A stretch of 35,225 nt of DNA from a virus. The stretch is from IMG/VR virus record IMGVR_UViG_3300028829_006118, positions 1 through 35,225 of that record; one strand, given 5' to 3'. Under the pieces are notes generated by a model, which saw only the letters and a program-made list of their open reading frames with translations, did not search any database and was not told where the DNA came from. The position numbers and the translations under genes are program-made. Below are positions 19,859 to 28,245 of this stretch, one piece after another (positions within the stretch are counted from its first letter, which is position 1; every line of letters starts with the position of its first letter).

Positions 19859-21499
19859 TTAGATTGTACAGGCGTCGCACTCACCGTCGTCTGCGAGTGT
19901 ACTTATCTGCTCAACTGGATTTTCAGGTTTAAGGATCACATCCTCTCCGTCGTCTTCCAGTTGTGCGGCAATACCCGCTGGTTGTACGTCTTCTTCCTCC
20001 CCTTTGAAGTCGTATGTGTTCTGGTAATAACTTGTCTTCCAACCAAGTTTGTATGCTGTCAGCATGTCCTGTGCCATCACTGACAGAGGTACTTCGTTGT
20101 TCTCGAACTGTAATGGATTGTAACTCCAGTTACCACTGATCGCTTGATCAAAATATTTCTGCATCATTGCCACAACATTGATGTAACCCTCGTTGCTTGG
20201 CATGTCCCATAGCAGTGTGTAATCATTTTTTAGTTTGGGGAACCCTGGTGCTATCTGCTTCAGAGGACCTTTCTTGCTTTTCTTTATGGCCATCAGTGCC
20301 CTCGGTGGCTCGATGCCGTTGGTCTCGTTTGAAACCACTGAACTGCTCTCACTTGGCATCTGTGCCGACAATGTGCTGTGTCTCAATCCATACTTGGCTA
20401 TGTCTTTCCTTAGGCTCTCCCACGCCATTCTCTGTTTGTGTGGTACAATATTATCAACATCCTTCTTGTAGTGATCTATTGGTAGCAAGCCGTCTGCGTA
20501 TTTGGTTCTCTCAAACCCTTCACACTTGCCCTTCTCCATTGCTATGTTGCAACTAGCTCTCAATAAATTATATTGGAACGCCTCAGATAATCTGTCAACT
20601 AGATCCCACGCCTTTGGATCTGAATACTTGACACCGTTCTTGGCCAGGTAGTGTGCAAGTCCGATGTAACCAATTCCGAGACTTCTTCTTTTCTTTGTAG
20701 AAACTTCTGCGGCCTTCACTGGATAGTCTTGGTAGTCAATTATCTGTTCAAGTGCTCGCACACTCAGATCACAGATGTTTTCTAGTTCACTCAAATCATT
20801 TAGTCCACCAACGTTGACCGCTGAAAGGATGCAGAGTGCAATCTCACCTTGTTCGTCGTGTATGTCTTGTATGGGTGTTGTGGGTAGTGTGATCTCTTGA
20901 CAAAGGTTACTCATAGAAACTTTGTCTTTGAATGAACTGTGAGAGTTACAGTGATCCAAGTTCATTATGTAGATACGTCCTGTCTCTGCTCTCTCTTTTA
21001 AAAGATCAAAGAAAAGGTCCTGTGCTGGTACAGTCTTCCTTGGTATGGTTTTGTCTGCCTCATACTTCAAGTACAGGTCATCGAACTCTTCTGTACCAAA
21101 CGCTTCGTACAGTCCCGGAGCCACGTGTGGAGATATAAGAGTGATGTCTTCCTCGTTCATGAATCTCTCATAGAACAATTTAGATATCTGTATAGAGTAA
21201 TCCATTCTTCTTACCCTGTTGTCTTCTGTGCCTTTGTTGTTTTTTAATACCAGAATGTCTTCGATCTCTGGGTGCCATATAGGGAAGTGTACAGTTGCAT
21301 TTCCTCCACGCACACCATTCTGTGTGCAACATCTCACAGTTGACTCGAATTTCTTTAGGAACGGAATCACACCCGTGTGTTGAACCTCCCCTCCCCTGAT
21401 CTTGGAGTTTATGCCTCTGATACGCCCAGCGTTGATTCCAATGCCGGCCCTACGTGCAACATAAAGTCCAATAGCCATGTCACTAGAAAATATACTAGG
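19859..21499 (-). CDS. nrdA: Class Ia ribonucleotide reductase alpha subunit, C-terminal part in the +1 frame
   Basis: The homologous part starts at SIFSSDMAIGLYVARRAGIG and runs about 545 residues to the C-terminal redox pair GECDACTI. Active-site motifs are intact: RAGIGINAGRIRG, GGNATVHFPIW, SMSNLCQEITL (Asn, radical Cys and Glu), ALCILSAVN (second redox Cys), MPSESSSVVSNETNGIEPP and the radical-transfer Tyr pair in KTSYYQNTYD. It lacks the N-terminal ATP cone, which is encoded upstream in another frame. The open frame extends back to 21616, but those 40 codons are out-of-frame reading of the first part. An internal ATG at 21478 has no Shine-Dalgarno. It is joined to the first part only by a +1 shift at CCC TAG (21495-21500). 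Confidence 0.88.
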   Translation of the reverse strand, partial: PSIFSSDMAIGLYVARRAGIGINAGRIRGINSKIRGGEVQHTGVIPFLKKFESTVRCCTQNGVRGGNATVHFPIWHPEIEDILVLKNNKGTEDNRVRRMDYSIQISKLFYERFMNEEDITLISPHVAPGLYEAFGTEEFDDLYLKYEADKTIPRKTVPAQDLFFDLLKERAETGRIYIMNLDHCNSHSSFKDKVSMSNLCQEITLPTTPIQDIHDEQGEIALCILSAVNVGGLNDLSELENICDLSVRALEQIIDYQDYPVKAAEVSTKKRRSLGIGYIGLAHYLAKNGVKYSDPKAWDLVDRLSEAFQYNLLRASCNIAMEKGKCEGFERTKYADGLLPIDHYKKDVDNIVPHKQRMAWESLRKDIAKYGLRHSTLSAQMPSESSSVVSNETNGIEPPRALMAIKKSKKGPLKQIAPGFPKLKNDYTLLWDMPSNEGYINVVAMMQKYFDQAISGNWSYNPLQFENNEVPLSVMAQDMLTAYKLGWKTSYYQNTYDFKGEEEDVQPAGIAAQLEDDGEDVILKPENPVEQISTLADDGECDACTI

Positions 21500-22250
21500 G
21501 TGAATCCACAAGTACACAACTGGCAAACTGACGAATAGGAGTCCTAACACCAGCCATAACAGGTGTCGGTATATTGATTTTGTGCTGGCTAATTGCGTCA
21601 TAATATTTCTTAACATAACTCATCCTTGTTTTTGTTGGGTAGTCCGCGAACAGTGTGGCCGCGATCATCATGTACATGTCTTGTGGTGTCTCGTATATCT
21701 GTCCTGAACTTCTGTCCTGCACTAGATACTTGTCACATATCTGTCTTAGGCCCGCGTAAGTGAATTTGAGATCTCTTTCTCTCTTGATCCACGTGTTGAA
21801 TTTCTTTATGTCAGTCTTTGTGTACTTGTCCAGTATGCCTTTGTCATACACACCCGATCTAACGTTCCTCAGGATCAGTTTCAACAACGGAATGTATTCG
21901 TACTGTCCGTGTGCTTCCTTCCTCACATCATATGAAAGAAGTCTCGCCGCGGCGTACTGATAGTTTGGAGTCTCAAGACTGATGAGATCGTTCGCTGACC
22001 TGACCAAAACATTTTGTATGTCCTTTGTTGTCATGCCATCATAGAACTGTATGTTGGCGTTCATTTCAATCTGTGAACTTGACACTCCAGACAGACCTTC
22101 ACACGCCTCTTCAACGACGAAATGGATTTTGTTTATGTCAAGGTCCTCCAGCCTGCCATCTCTTTTTTGGACTTTGATCGTACTAGAGTTGGTGTTCGGC
22201 ATTAAGGTTTTATATTTTTTGTGTTTGATTTTTGTTTTTGTTGTATCCAT
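21495..22250 (-). CDS. nrdA: Class Ia ribonucleotide reductase alpha subunit, N-terminal part ending at a frameshift
   Basis: 251 residues that include the ATP-cone (TIKVQKRDGRLEDLDINKIH), the NrdA N-domain (LLSYDVRKEAHGQYEYIPLL, DMYMMIAATLFADYP) and the segment TPVMAGVRTPIRQFASCVLV, with the first redox cysteine Cys245. It then reads VDSP and stops at TAG, six residues after that cysteine. Homologues continue here through a short loop into the part encoded at 19859-21499. Compared with E. coli NrdA, the spacing from Cys245 to RAGIG is short by 11 nt, which accounts for the shift. The sequence at the break, TCA CCC TAG T, permits tRNA-Pro to slip +1 from CCC to CCT. Start: ATG at 22250, with an alternative at 22202 (MPNTNSSTIK). 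Confidence 0.88.
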   Translation of the reverse strand: MDTTKTKIKHKKYKTLMPNTNSSTIKVQKRDGRLEDLDINKIHFVVEEACEGLSGVSSSQIEMNANIQFYDGMTTKDIQNVLVRSANDLISLETPNYQYAAARLLSYDVRKEAHGQYEYIPLLKLILRNVRSGVYDKGILDKYTKTDIKKFNTWIKRERDLKFTYAGLRQICDKYLVQDRSSGQIYETPQDMYMMIAATLFADYPTKTRMSYVKKYYDAISQHKINIPTPVMAGVRTPIRQFASCVLVDSP

Positions 22251-22391
22251 ATTTATCTAAATCCGTGTGTTTAACTTTTTTTGTCTTTGTTTGTCATCCG
22301 TCATACGAATAAAATCACAGCGTCGTTATGTAATTTTATAATGTACTAATATTACGACAAAAAAAGTTTTCTGTCTATCTGTTTGTGAAGT
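22251..22391 (-). other. AT-rich upstream region of nrdA
   Basis: 141 bp without an open frame. It is A/T-rich and, on the minus strand, contains TTGTCG followed after 14 bp by TATAAA, a weak promoter candidate at about 22335-22362, and a run of seven A. I see no hairpin with a U-tract for the gene upstream. It probably carries the nrdAB promoter, but no site reaches the quality of the others in this window. Confidence 0.35.
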
Positions 22392-23990
22392 TTATGCCAA
22401 GATTGTGGTCTGGTAATCTATTGTTGCCGCGGTACCTGTGTTGGTAGTTGTGAATTTCAATGCGACAGTTTCTGATCCTGTTGTGGAATCCTTGTCGTCA
22501 AGTGCGGCTGTAAGTTCAACGCCAACATCACTTCCGCTTTCCGTGTAGGTGTCGTCGTAACTGACACCGTTGGTAGAAGCACTCACTACCAGTTCACCGG
22601 TCCTGTCCAGTGTGCCTCTCACAATCTTGTAGGTAATCTTTAAACCTTTACCTGCAAGGGCTGGGTATTCATTGATCGTAGTGGCCGACGATGTGTTGTC
22701 TGCAAGAGTTTGTGATTTTATTGCTTTGGTCTGTATTCCTATACCTTGTAATTCTGGTGCGGCGTTCAAGTTTGAACTACCATCTGATCTACGTAGATCA
22801 GATCTTTCAAAGAAGTCCATAACAGATGAGCATTCATCGTTGTCATACTGTATCACAGGAACTTCACTAAACGTACCTGTGCCTTCGAAGTTGTTGGCCA
22901 CTGTCTTTGAGAAATAGTTTCCATTTGAAACGATTTGTCTTGGTCCTGTGCCTGCATCTGCTCCGGCAGTTGGCTTAACCCAAATGGCCTGCTGTCCTAT
23001 GTCACTCCAACTGGAGTTTGCAAAATGTACATCTCTTGGACCATCAGTCAACCCTGCTGTGCTACCATCCATCTCTGCGCCAAGCAACGCACCGTAGTAG
23101 GCTGTTGCGAAATCACAGTCATGGAATTTTATGTTTGTTGAATTATAACTTATGTCAACTAACCTTGCGAATTTTGTGAATTGGCATTGATTGAACACAA
23201 CGTTTGTCGTGGTGTATACTGCTGTTGAATTGGTTACTGTCACACCTTTTGAATTTGATGCGTCGGCACCACCTGATGCGTATGAGCCTTGGAACTTGAC
23301 ATTGTTGAAATATGCTTTTGTCACTCTGTCTAATGATACTCCACCGTATGCAACAGTGTTTCTCACGGTCATGTTTGAAATCTGTATCTGTGTTGGTGTT
23401 GTGGCACTGGAGTTACCGATGTTGCTACCTACGTTACCTTCGTCGTCCTGCATCACCATCACGGCGTTGTTGCCTGAATTCCTGATGATAGTCTTGTCTG
23501 GGCCCTCACCTACCAAGTGTGCGTGTGGTGGTATCTTCAGTGCGGCGTTGATCCTGTATGTTCCTGCTGGGAAGAAAAGCACCCTCCTTGCCCTTGTGTC
23601 ATCTTTATCTGTGTCCGTGTAAAGTTCGTCTATGGCACTCTGTATGGCCGTGACGTCTGATGTGCTGTCATCACCCGTTGCACCGAAATCCTTGACTGAC
23701 ACGTAATCATCTAATCTCTTTTGTAAGGTCCTCGCAACAGATGTCGTCACAGGAGTTGAATCTCCCAGGTACCCTTGATATGTGTGATTGAGTGCTGTAG
23801 TGAATGCTGAACTGCCTGATGTGACTATCTCTGTGTTGCCCACTGCTGGAGCACCGTCTGCCACTGTGCCGTTTCCGATGAACAATCGCTGTTCGTCTAT
23901 GACCCAACCCAGTTCACCCGCGGCCAGTTGCGGTAGATCCGTTCGTTTACCTCTCCTATGCTGTATGCGGCTTATCTGAACTATGGGCAC
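22392..23990 (-). CDS. Tail fibre or tailspike with a pectate-lyase-type beta helix
   Basis: A 532-residue protein with a GTG start (AGAGGAAA Shine-Dalgarno). The N-terminus MPIVQISRIQHRRGKRTDLP and LAAGELGWVIDEQRLFIGNG is the attachment module common in marine phage fibres. At about 95-110, VSVKDFGATGDDSTSDVTAI is the hallmark opening of the pectate_lyase_3 right-handed beta helix. Repeated short turns follow (NNVKFQGS, FNQCQFTKF, KFHDCDFATA, HFANSSWSDI) to about residue 370, then a C-terminal beta-sandwich-like domain. Such spikes bind and often cleave host polysaccharide. A late promoter lies 39 bp upstream. Whether it is enzymatic cannot be read from the sequence. Confidence 0.82.
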   Translation of the reverse strand: MPIVQISRIQHRRGKRTDLPQLAAGELGWVIDEQRLFIGNGTVADGAPAVGNTEIVTSGSSAFTTALNHTYQGYLGDSTPVTTSVARTLQKRLDDYVSVKDFGATGDDSTSDVTAIQSAIDELYTDTDKDDTRARRVLFFPAGTYRINAALKIPPHAHLVGEGPDKTIIRNSGNNAVMVMQDDEGNVGSNIGNSSATTPTQIQISNMTVRNTVAYGGVSLDRVTKAYFNNVKFQGSYASGGADASNSKGVTVTNSTAVYTTTNVVFNQCQFTKFARLVDISYNSTNIKFHDCDFATAYYGALLGAEMDGSTAGLTDGPRDVHFANSSWSDIGQQAIWVKPTAGADAGTGPRQIVSNGNYFSKTVANNFEGTGTFSEVPVIQYDNDECSSVMDFFERSDLRRSDGSSNLNAAPELQGIGIQTKAIKSQTLADNTSSATTINEYPALAGKGLKITYKIVRGTLDRTGELVVSASTNGVSYDDTYTESGSDVGVELTAALDDKDSTTGSETVALKFTTTNTGTAATIDYQTTILA

Positions 23991-24028
23991 GATTAATGAT
24001 TTCCTCTAAATTTTGTTAACATTTATTG

Positions 24029-24036
24029 TATTTATA
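24029..24036 (-). promoter_or_regulatory. Late promoter TATAAATA
   Basis: A perfect TATAAATA on the minus strand, 39 bp before the GTG of the tail-fibre gene and with its Shine-Dalgarno in between, as expected for a normal leadered late transcript. Confidence 0.8.
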
Positions 24037-24084
24037 CAGTGATCCAAACACGCTTGCCGTCCTTTAACCGCCAGGTCTTGCCCT

Positions 24085-24789
24085 TTAAAGTATCTTTTTA
24101 TAATACTCTTCCAGTTTGGCGTACCACTTGCCCGTCCACTTGTCGTAGTCGTCTACCTCGAACGTTTGATATTCATTGGCCTGTGTGCATATGAATATAC
24201 GGCCAGTCTTTATATCAGTATCATACATCTTGTTGTGTGCTTCCGCATAGGCCACCAGTTGCAGGTAGTAGTCTTCAACCCACTCTTTCTTCTTCAATCT
24301 ACGTGCCTGTTTGAAATCCATTATGGCAGGTTCTCCCTTGTACACACCAACCAGGTCCGTGGTGCCTGCGTATAGTTCTGGATAATACAGAGAAACTTCA
24401 GATCCCCACACTTCTGAGACATTGTTCAAGCCGTTGTCGATTATGACATTGGCCATCCGGTGTGCCTTCTGTTGGATGAGATTGGATCCAGGCGTCCTGT
24501 CCTCGCCTTTCACGTGCCGCTCCAGGCTACGGTGCATGACCGTTCCTATGTTTGCACTCTCCGTGGTGATCTGTTGTGCCTTCACCACACCAATCCTCTT
24601 GCGCCAAGCGTGTAGGTGTGTCATGTCCTTGGTTGCACTCAGCACAGTTGTGACACTGGGCACCTGTCTGCCGTCTGGTGTCTCGTAGTGTCGCTTGTGA
24701 TTCTTGGTCACCCTGGCCAGTTCACCGTATGGGTATCGCTGATTGTACGTGATGCCTTTGTCGGTGAGTATGTCTTTTGATATTTTCAT
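24085..24789 (-). CDS. RecB/Cas4-like PD-(D/E)XK exonuclease
   Basis: A 234-residue protein with the nuclease core in order: an early VPSVTTVLSAT segment, GTVMHRSLERHVKG (His-containing helix), ELYAGTTDLVGVYKGEPAIM then DFKQARRLKKKEW (Asp plus the D-x-K metal and catalytic motif), and DYYLQLVAYAEAHNKMYDT (the QxxxY helix of RecB-type nucleases). These enzymes resect DNA ends in recombination and repair. No iron-sulfur cysteines like those of Cas4 are seen. Its ATG overlaps the stop of the SGNH-like gene (ATGA). A role in phage recombination or host DNA degradation is inferred from the family. Confidence 0.82.
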   Translation of the reverse strand: MKISKDILTDKGITYNQRYPYGELARVTKNHKRHYETPDGRQVPSVTTVLSATKDMTHLHAWRKRIGVVKAQQITTESANIGTVMHRSLERHVKGEDRTPGSNLIQQKAHRMANVIIDNGLNNVSEVWGSEVSLYYPELYAGTTDLVGVYKGEPAIMDFKQARRLKKKEWVEDYYLQLVAYAEAHNKMYDTDIKTGRIFICTQANEYQTFEVDDYDKWTGKWYAKLEEYYKKIL

Positions 24790-25463
24790 TTTTTTGGTAT
24801 CCTGGGTTTGATAACTTTTTCGGCATATAGATTATAAATTTTCGGTGCTGGATGCATGCCGTCCGGAGCAAGATCGTAATTGTTTTCCCTGGTCCAATTC
24901 ATAAGACCTAGATTATAGTCCACCATGTTGATTTTTTCATTCTTAAGGAAGGCCAAGAAGCGATCCTTGGTGTTGTTGTCCTCGAAAATATTGTTCTCTG
25001 CGAACCATACCAGGCAACCACCGTATGTCTTCTCATTGGCGATCTTTAAACAGAACAACAGATCGGTCAGCGACTCACCAACGTTCTGCACGTGCCAGTT
25101 CACATCGTACCAGTCTTCGTTGAAGGCAACGTAATCAACGTGCATTTCACCGTCAACGATGTTCTTTGAACTCGTGTGGAAATTGATATTGACATCCTTG
25201 TTGTCCCTGTTCCTAGTGAAGAAATGGTGATCGGGTGATAGACGGAATCCCAACCTGTCGAGGTACGTTACTTCCCATATCACAAGGTCCTTTGCGTTGA
25301 CACTTTGGTTCAATATGCAGTCCTTGAATCTTCTGACCTGCGTTGTGTTGTCGCCCGCGGGCACTCCGTGGTTGTGTAATATGTATCCCAACTCATCTGC
25401 CAGATTTTTTGGCCAGTCTGTGGACGCTGTGAGACTACAACCAAATGTGTGTAAGGTACCCAT
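24786..25463 (-). CDS. SGNH-like protein (second copy)
   Basis: The start MGTLHTFGCSLTASTDW at 25463 is chosen because a TTGTAA-N17-TATAAT promoter-like sequence (25475-25503) puts the start point just upstream; the frame is open to an ATG at 25472. The 225-residue protein has FGCSLT (Ser nucleophile position), GVPAGDNTTQV (Gly and Asn block), KDLVIWEVTYLDRLG and the C-terminal APDGMHPAPKIYNLYAEKVI with Asp-x-x-His. This is the same plan as the protein at 8902-9828, though overall similarity is low. Hydrolase or acyltransferase activity is inferred from family motifs. It is divergent from the radical SAM gene, 23 bp away. Confidence 0.62.
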   Translation of the reverse strand: MGTLHTFGCSLTASTDWPKNLADELGYILHNHGVPAGDNTTQVRRFKDCILNQSVNAKDLVIWEVTYLDRLGFRLSPDHHFFTRNRDNKDVNINFHTSSKNIVDGEMHVDYVAFNEDWYDVNWHVQNVGESLTDLLFCLKIANEKTYGGCLVWFAENNIFEDNNTKDRFLAFLKNEKINMVDYNLGLMNWTRENNYDLAPDGMHPAPKIYNLYAEKVIKPRIPKK

Positions 25464-25486
25464 AGTAAACATAATTATACATTATA

Positions 25487-26503
25487 ATGTCGTATATTAC
25501 AACCAACAATATTACCAGCATCAACGCCGAACTCACCAATTACTGTAATGCCGCTTGTCCCCTGTGTGCTAGGTATTTCATAGATGGTGTTTTAGACAAG
25601 GAACGTGTAAATTCTAATCACACCACATTGGCTTTTTTAAAAGATAAAATTGGACACAACATAGTCTCCCAATTGGAACGATTTACATCTTGCGGTAATC
25701 TAGGTGATGGTTCTATGAATCCTGAATGTTTGGAGATCTATCAATGGTTACGTGTTGTCAATCCAAATATACGATTACATTTACATTCCAATGGTGGTGC
25801 GCGGACACCAGAGTTCTGGCGAGAGATGGCGAAGATAAATGTCTCTGTGACATTTGCCATAGATGGACTAGAGGATACTAATCATCTGTATAGGAGAAAT
25901 GTTAAATGGTCTAAGTTAATGGAAAATGTTTGTGGATTTATAGATGCTGGCGGAAACGCAGGATGGGCCATGCTAATTTTCAAACACAACGAATCACAGA
26001 TAGAACAGTGTAGGTTGTTGTCAAAGGAATTAGGATTTAATAGTTTCAACATACAGCAATCTGCTAGATGGGCTGATTTTGATTACATAGGCAACTGGAG
26101 AGAGATAGAAAAAGTTCCTGTGGATGGGTATTTCTTAGAAAAATCATCCCAAATGTCTGCTCCTGCGATAGGATCCGGAGGTAACAGTTCAAGAATAAAT
26201 GTTACTAAAAATGATTTTGCTACAAAAAAAATAAATTGTCAATCACACGATATAAAAAATAATAAAATTGAGATATACCTTGCGGCGAACGGAGATGTGT
26301 CTCCCTGTTGTTGGTTGGGCGATCTCAAACGTCATGAATCAAAAAATATAATAAAAGACTACGACAAAGTTAACCTTCATCATACATCTTTGGAAGACAT
26401 ACTATCTGGAGACTATTTCAAACAACTATGTGATGGTATCGCCGGTTTAGAAAATGCTTATAGGTTGCACACATGTTATTTCACATGTGGAGTAAATTCT
26501 TAG
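25487..26503 (+). CDS. Radical SAM protein with a SPASM-like C-terminus
   Basis: A 338-residue protein with the 4Fe-4S cluster motif Cys20-x3-Cys24-x2-Cys27 in LTNYCNAACPLCARYF, a glycine-rich SAM-binding stretch (LERFTSCGNLGDGSM), VTFAIDGLEDTNHLYRR and WAMLIFKHNESQI strands of the TIM barrel. The C-terminal Cys set (INCQSH, DVSPCCWLGD, LHTCYFTCGV) is suited to auxiliary clusters as in SPASM proteins. Such enzymes modify peptides, sugars or other small molecules through a 5-prime-deoxyadenosyl radical. It is a lone plus-strand gene with visibly lower GC than its neighbours and no Shine-Dalgarno, in line with recent acquisition. Its stop faces the stop at 26505. Substrate unknown. Confidence 0.85.
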   Translation: MSYITTNNITSINAELTNYCNAACPLCARYFIDGVLDKERVNSNHTTLAFLKDKIGHNIVSQLERFTSCGNLGDGSMNPECLEIYQWLRVVNPNIRLHLHSNGGARTPEFWREMAKINVSVTFAIDGLEDTNHLYRRNVKWSKLMENVCGFIDAGGNAGWAMLIFKHNESQIEQCRLLSKELGFNSFNIQQSARWADFDYIGNWREIEKVPVDGYFLEKSSQMSAPAIGSGGNSSRINVTKNDFATKKINCQSHDIKNNKIEIYLAANGDVSPCCWLGDLKRHESKNIIKDYDKVNLHHTSLEDILSGDYFKQLCDGIAGLENAYRLHTCYFTCGVNS

Positions 26504-26504
26504 A

Positions 26505-26861
26505 TTATTTCCGTCTATTCATGGCCGACCTGGCCATCTTCTTGACCACATCAGTGCTTCCTTGGTCATCATAGTCCATCGCAGGATCCTTCTCTGCTTC
26601 CTTGTCCGTCTTGACAATGATCTTCTCGTTGTCGAAGTCTGCCACCACGTTCTTAAGGTCACCATCCTGGTCATAGATCCTCTTGAACACATCATAGTTG
26701 AATGCTGGGTAACCGGTGTTGCTCATGATCTGTTTCACAGCGTCCATGCTGATGTCCGTGGCCTGGTCCTTCTCGTCGGCGTCGCCCTTCATGTTCAACA
26801 GGATGTTGATCAGGGCTGACTCTAGGTCTGTGTCGCTTTTGTTGAATTCGAAAAATCTCAC
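26505..26861 (-). CDS. Conserved phage hypothetical protein
   Basis: A 118-residue acidic protein beginning MRFFEFNKSDTDLESALINI and ending in a basic KKMARSAMNRRK. The core (ISMDAVKQIMSNTGYPAFNY then DVFKRIYDQDGDLKNVVADF) has a layout I associate with uncharacterised proteins of marine T4-like phages. It lies 4 nt downstream of the 285-residue gene and is likely co-transcribed with it. No enzymatic motif is visible. Confidence 0.68.
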   Translation of the reverse strand: MRFFEFNKSDTDLESALINILLNMKGDADEKDQATDISMDAVKQIMSNTGYPAFNYDVFKRIYDQDGDLKNVVADFDNEKIIVKTDKEAEKDPAMDYDDQGSTDVVKKMARSAMNRRK

Positions 26862-26865
26862 GGGA

Positions 26866-27723
26866 CTACTTCCCCGCTAGTCTACTGAACAATCTGTTTG
26901 ATGCTTCAAACACTTCTTTGGATTCTCTTTGCTCTCTGCCCTCAGGTTCTGTTCCACCCGCTTCAGCGTCAGAGGCTCCAAACTCATCTGTCTCTGCATC
27001 CACTTCTGAGTCCAGTGAGTCTAGATCTGTGTCCATGTCCATCGTGTCATCGGCGCCCATTGGTTCTGATGCTACTTCTTCTCCGGTCAATATTCTTACA
27101 CCGTTGTCTAGTTCTTGCCTAGTTGTCGTTAAAGTCGCTTCCGCCTGTTCAATCGCTGGTTGGATTTTTTGCATGAAAGCATCTGCCTTGTCTGCTCCCA
27201 TTTCGTCTCTGATTCTGTCTGCAAGTTCTAACATTCCTTCTGTCTTCATTGATGCTAGATCTTCCAAGTAACCTGTTACTTTGTCCATCATGTCCTTGGC
27301 CGCTAAAATTAATTCTGATTGTTCTTCAACACCTTCTTTGGTCATTATCTTGCTGACTATCTTCTTCTCGTCTTGGTCCAGTGCCTGTCCCTTGTCCAGT
27401 TTGCTTTTCGCTGACAGTGTCGTTGTTGCTACCTTGGTCATTGGGTCTGATGAACCACCGTACTCTGCAAGTTTCCTCTCTTGTATCGCTTGGTTGATGA
27501 TGTCCAGCATCATTTGATTCTTCTGGTAACCGTCGTCCTTGAGTTCCTGTCCGAAGTGTGTGTTCTGTGTGATCTCGTGTATCTTAGTTCTCACGTGATT
27601 GGCGTAGTCCTGCAGTTCTTCCTCGTTGAACTGTGACAGATCCATTGTCATGTTGAATCTAGATTCGAATTCTTTCAGCAATGATTCTGTTGTGATAGGT
27701 TTTGTAAGGTCTAAGCTCTTCAT
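26866..27723 (-). CDS. Helical acidic protein, possibly structural or scaffold-like
   Basis: A 285-residue protein that is almost entirely helical and acidic. It has a charged N-terminal domain (LLKEFESRFNMTMDLSQFNE, HVRTKIHEITQNTHFGQE), a Lys/Asp region (KSKLDKGQALDQDEKKIVSK), helices with coiled-coil character, a very acidic linker (DTMDMDTDLDSLDSEVDAET) and a short helix (EVFEASNRLFSRLAGK) at the C-terminus. Acidic helical proteins of this form occur as phage scaffolds and virion internal proteins, but I cannot assign it. A late promoter AATAAATA lies 9 bp upstream of the ATG. Confidence 0.65.
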   Translation of the reverse strand: MKSLDLTKPITTESLLKEFESRFNMTMDLSQFNEEELQDYANHVRTKIHEITQNTHFGQELKDDGYQKNQMMLDIINQAIQERKLAEYGGSSDPMTKVATTTLSAKSKLDKGQALDQDEKKIVSKIMTKEGVEEQSELILAAKDMMDKVTGYLEDLASMKTEGMLELADRIRDEMGADKADAFMQKIQPAIEQAEATLTTTRQELDNGVRILTGEEVASEPMGADDTMDMDTDLDSLDSEVDAETDEFGASDAEAGGTEPEGREQRESKEVFEASNRLFSRLAGK

Positions 27724-27731
27724 ACTGTGTT

Positions 27732-27739
27732 TATTTATT
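27732..27739 (-). promoter_or_regulatory. Late promoter AATAAATA
   Basis: The minus strand reads AATAAATA followed by CACAGT and then the ATG region of the 285-residue gene. The short distance (8 bp) leaves almost no leader, again suggesting a leaderless or near-leaderless late mRNA. Confidence 0.55.
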
Positions 27740-27741
27740 AT

Positions 27742-28245
27742 CTATGCTCCGAACGTGTCACTAAAGATCTGCTGTATGTTGGCCTTGCATTCGTCCGCTA
27801 GGCGGTTAGCGACATCCAGCCTGTCCCAGTACACGTCTTCCATCTGTTCATCCTTGTTCTTCTGTGCTTCCTTTATCATGCGTTTGGCACTCTGTATGTC
27901 AAACAGTTGCGATGCGTGTTTGGCATCCACTTCCAGTATGTTGCTGGGTATGTTCTTGCCGTCGGCCAGGTAGTGTGCGACCAATATGGCGGTCTGCTTG
28001 AGATTTATGTCTTCGTGTAGTAACTTGGCCTCCATCATGTCCGCTATCACGTACACGTACCTGGTGCCCGTGTGTTTCTTGGGCACTATGGCTATGTTGC
28101 CTATCAGGATGCCTTTGGAGAACTGTTTGGGTAAGTGACGGAATGGCCTTCGAGCCTGCTCCCGGTGTGCCAGGTCCGCCAGTTTGGACTTCAGCCCGTA
28201 GGCCTCTATCTGTTTTACCAGTTCTGATTTATTTTTTCCTGTCAT
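27742..28245 (-). CDS. Hypothetical phage protein
   Basis: The start MTGKNKSELVKQIEAYGLKS at 28245 is preferred over an upstream ATG at 28254. The 167-residue protein has a basic N-terminal helix, the segment HREQARRPFRHLPKQFSKGI, a beta-rich middle (LIGNIAIVPKKHTGTRYVYV), and long C-terminal helices (FDIQSAKRMIKEAQKNKDEQ, EDVYWDRLDVANRLADECKA). It is soluble with no catalytic motif that I recognise. It overlaps the 77-residue gene upstream by 17 nt. Confidence 0.62.
   Translation of the reverse strand: MTGKNKSELVKQIEAYGLKSKLADLAHREQARRPFRHLPKQFSKGILIGNIAIVPKKHTGTRYVYVIADMMEAKLLHEDINLKQTAILVAHYLADGKNIPSNILEVDAKHASQLFDIQSAKRMIKEAQKNKDEQMEDVYWDRLDVANRLADECKANIQQIFSDTFGA

Noticed and set aside
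21478-21616. Independent start for the second nrdA part (split gene as in phage Aeh1)
   Set aside because: No intervening homing endonuclease, no Shine-Dalgarno at the internal ATG, and the first 40 codons of the long frame are shadow reading of the N-terminal part. A frameshift or sequence error explains it better.
22250-22257. GATAAATA late-promoter octamer at the nrdA start
   Set aside because: The ATG overlaps the octamer, so transcription would begin inside the gene, and nrdA is expected to be expressed early. Treated as chance.
24037-24084. Protein-like sequence KGKTWRLKDGKRVWITV after the exonuclease stop
   Set aside because: It has no start codon and is preceded by a stop in its own frame. 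It could be a gene remnant, but 17-20 codons are too few to claim.
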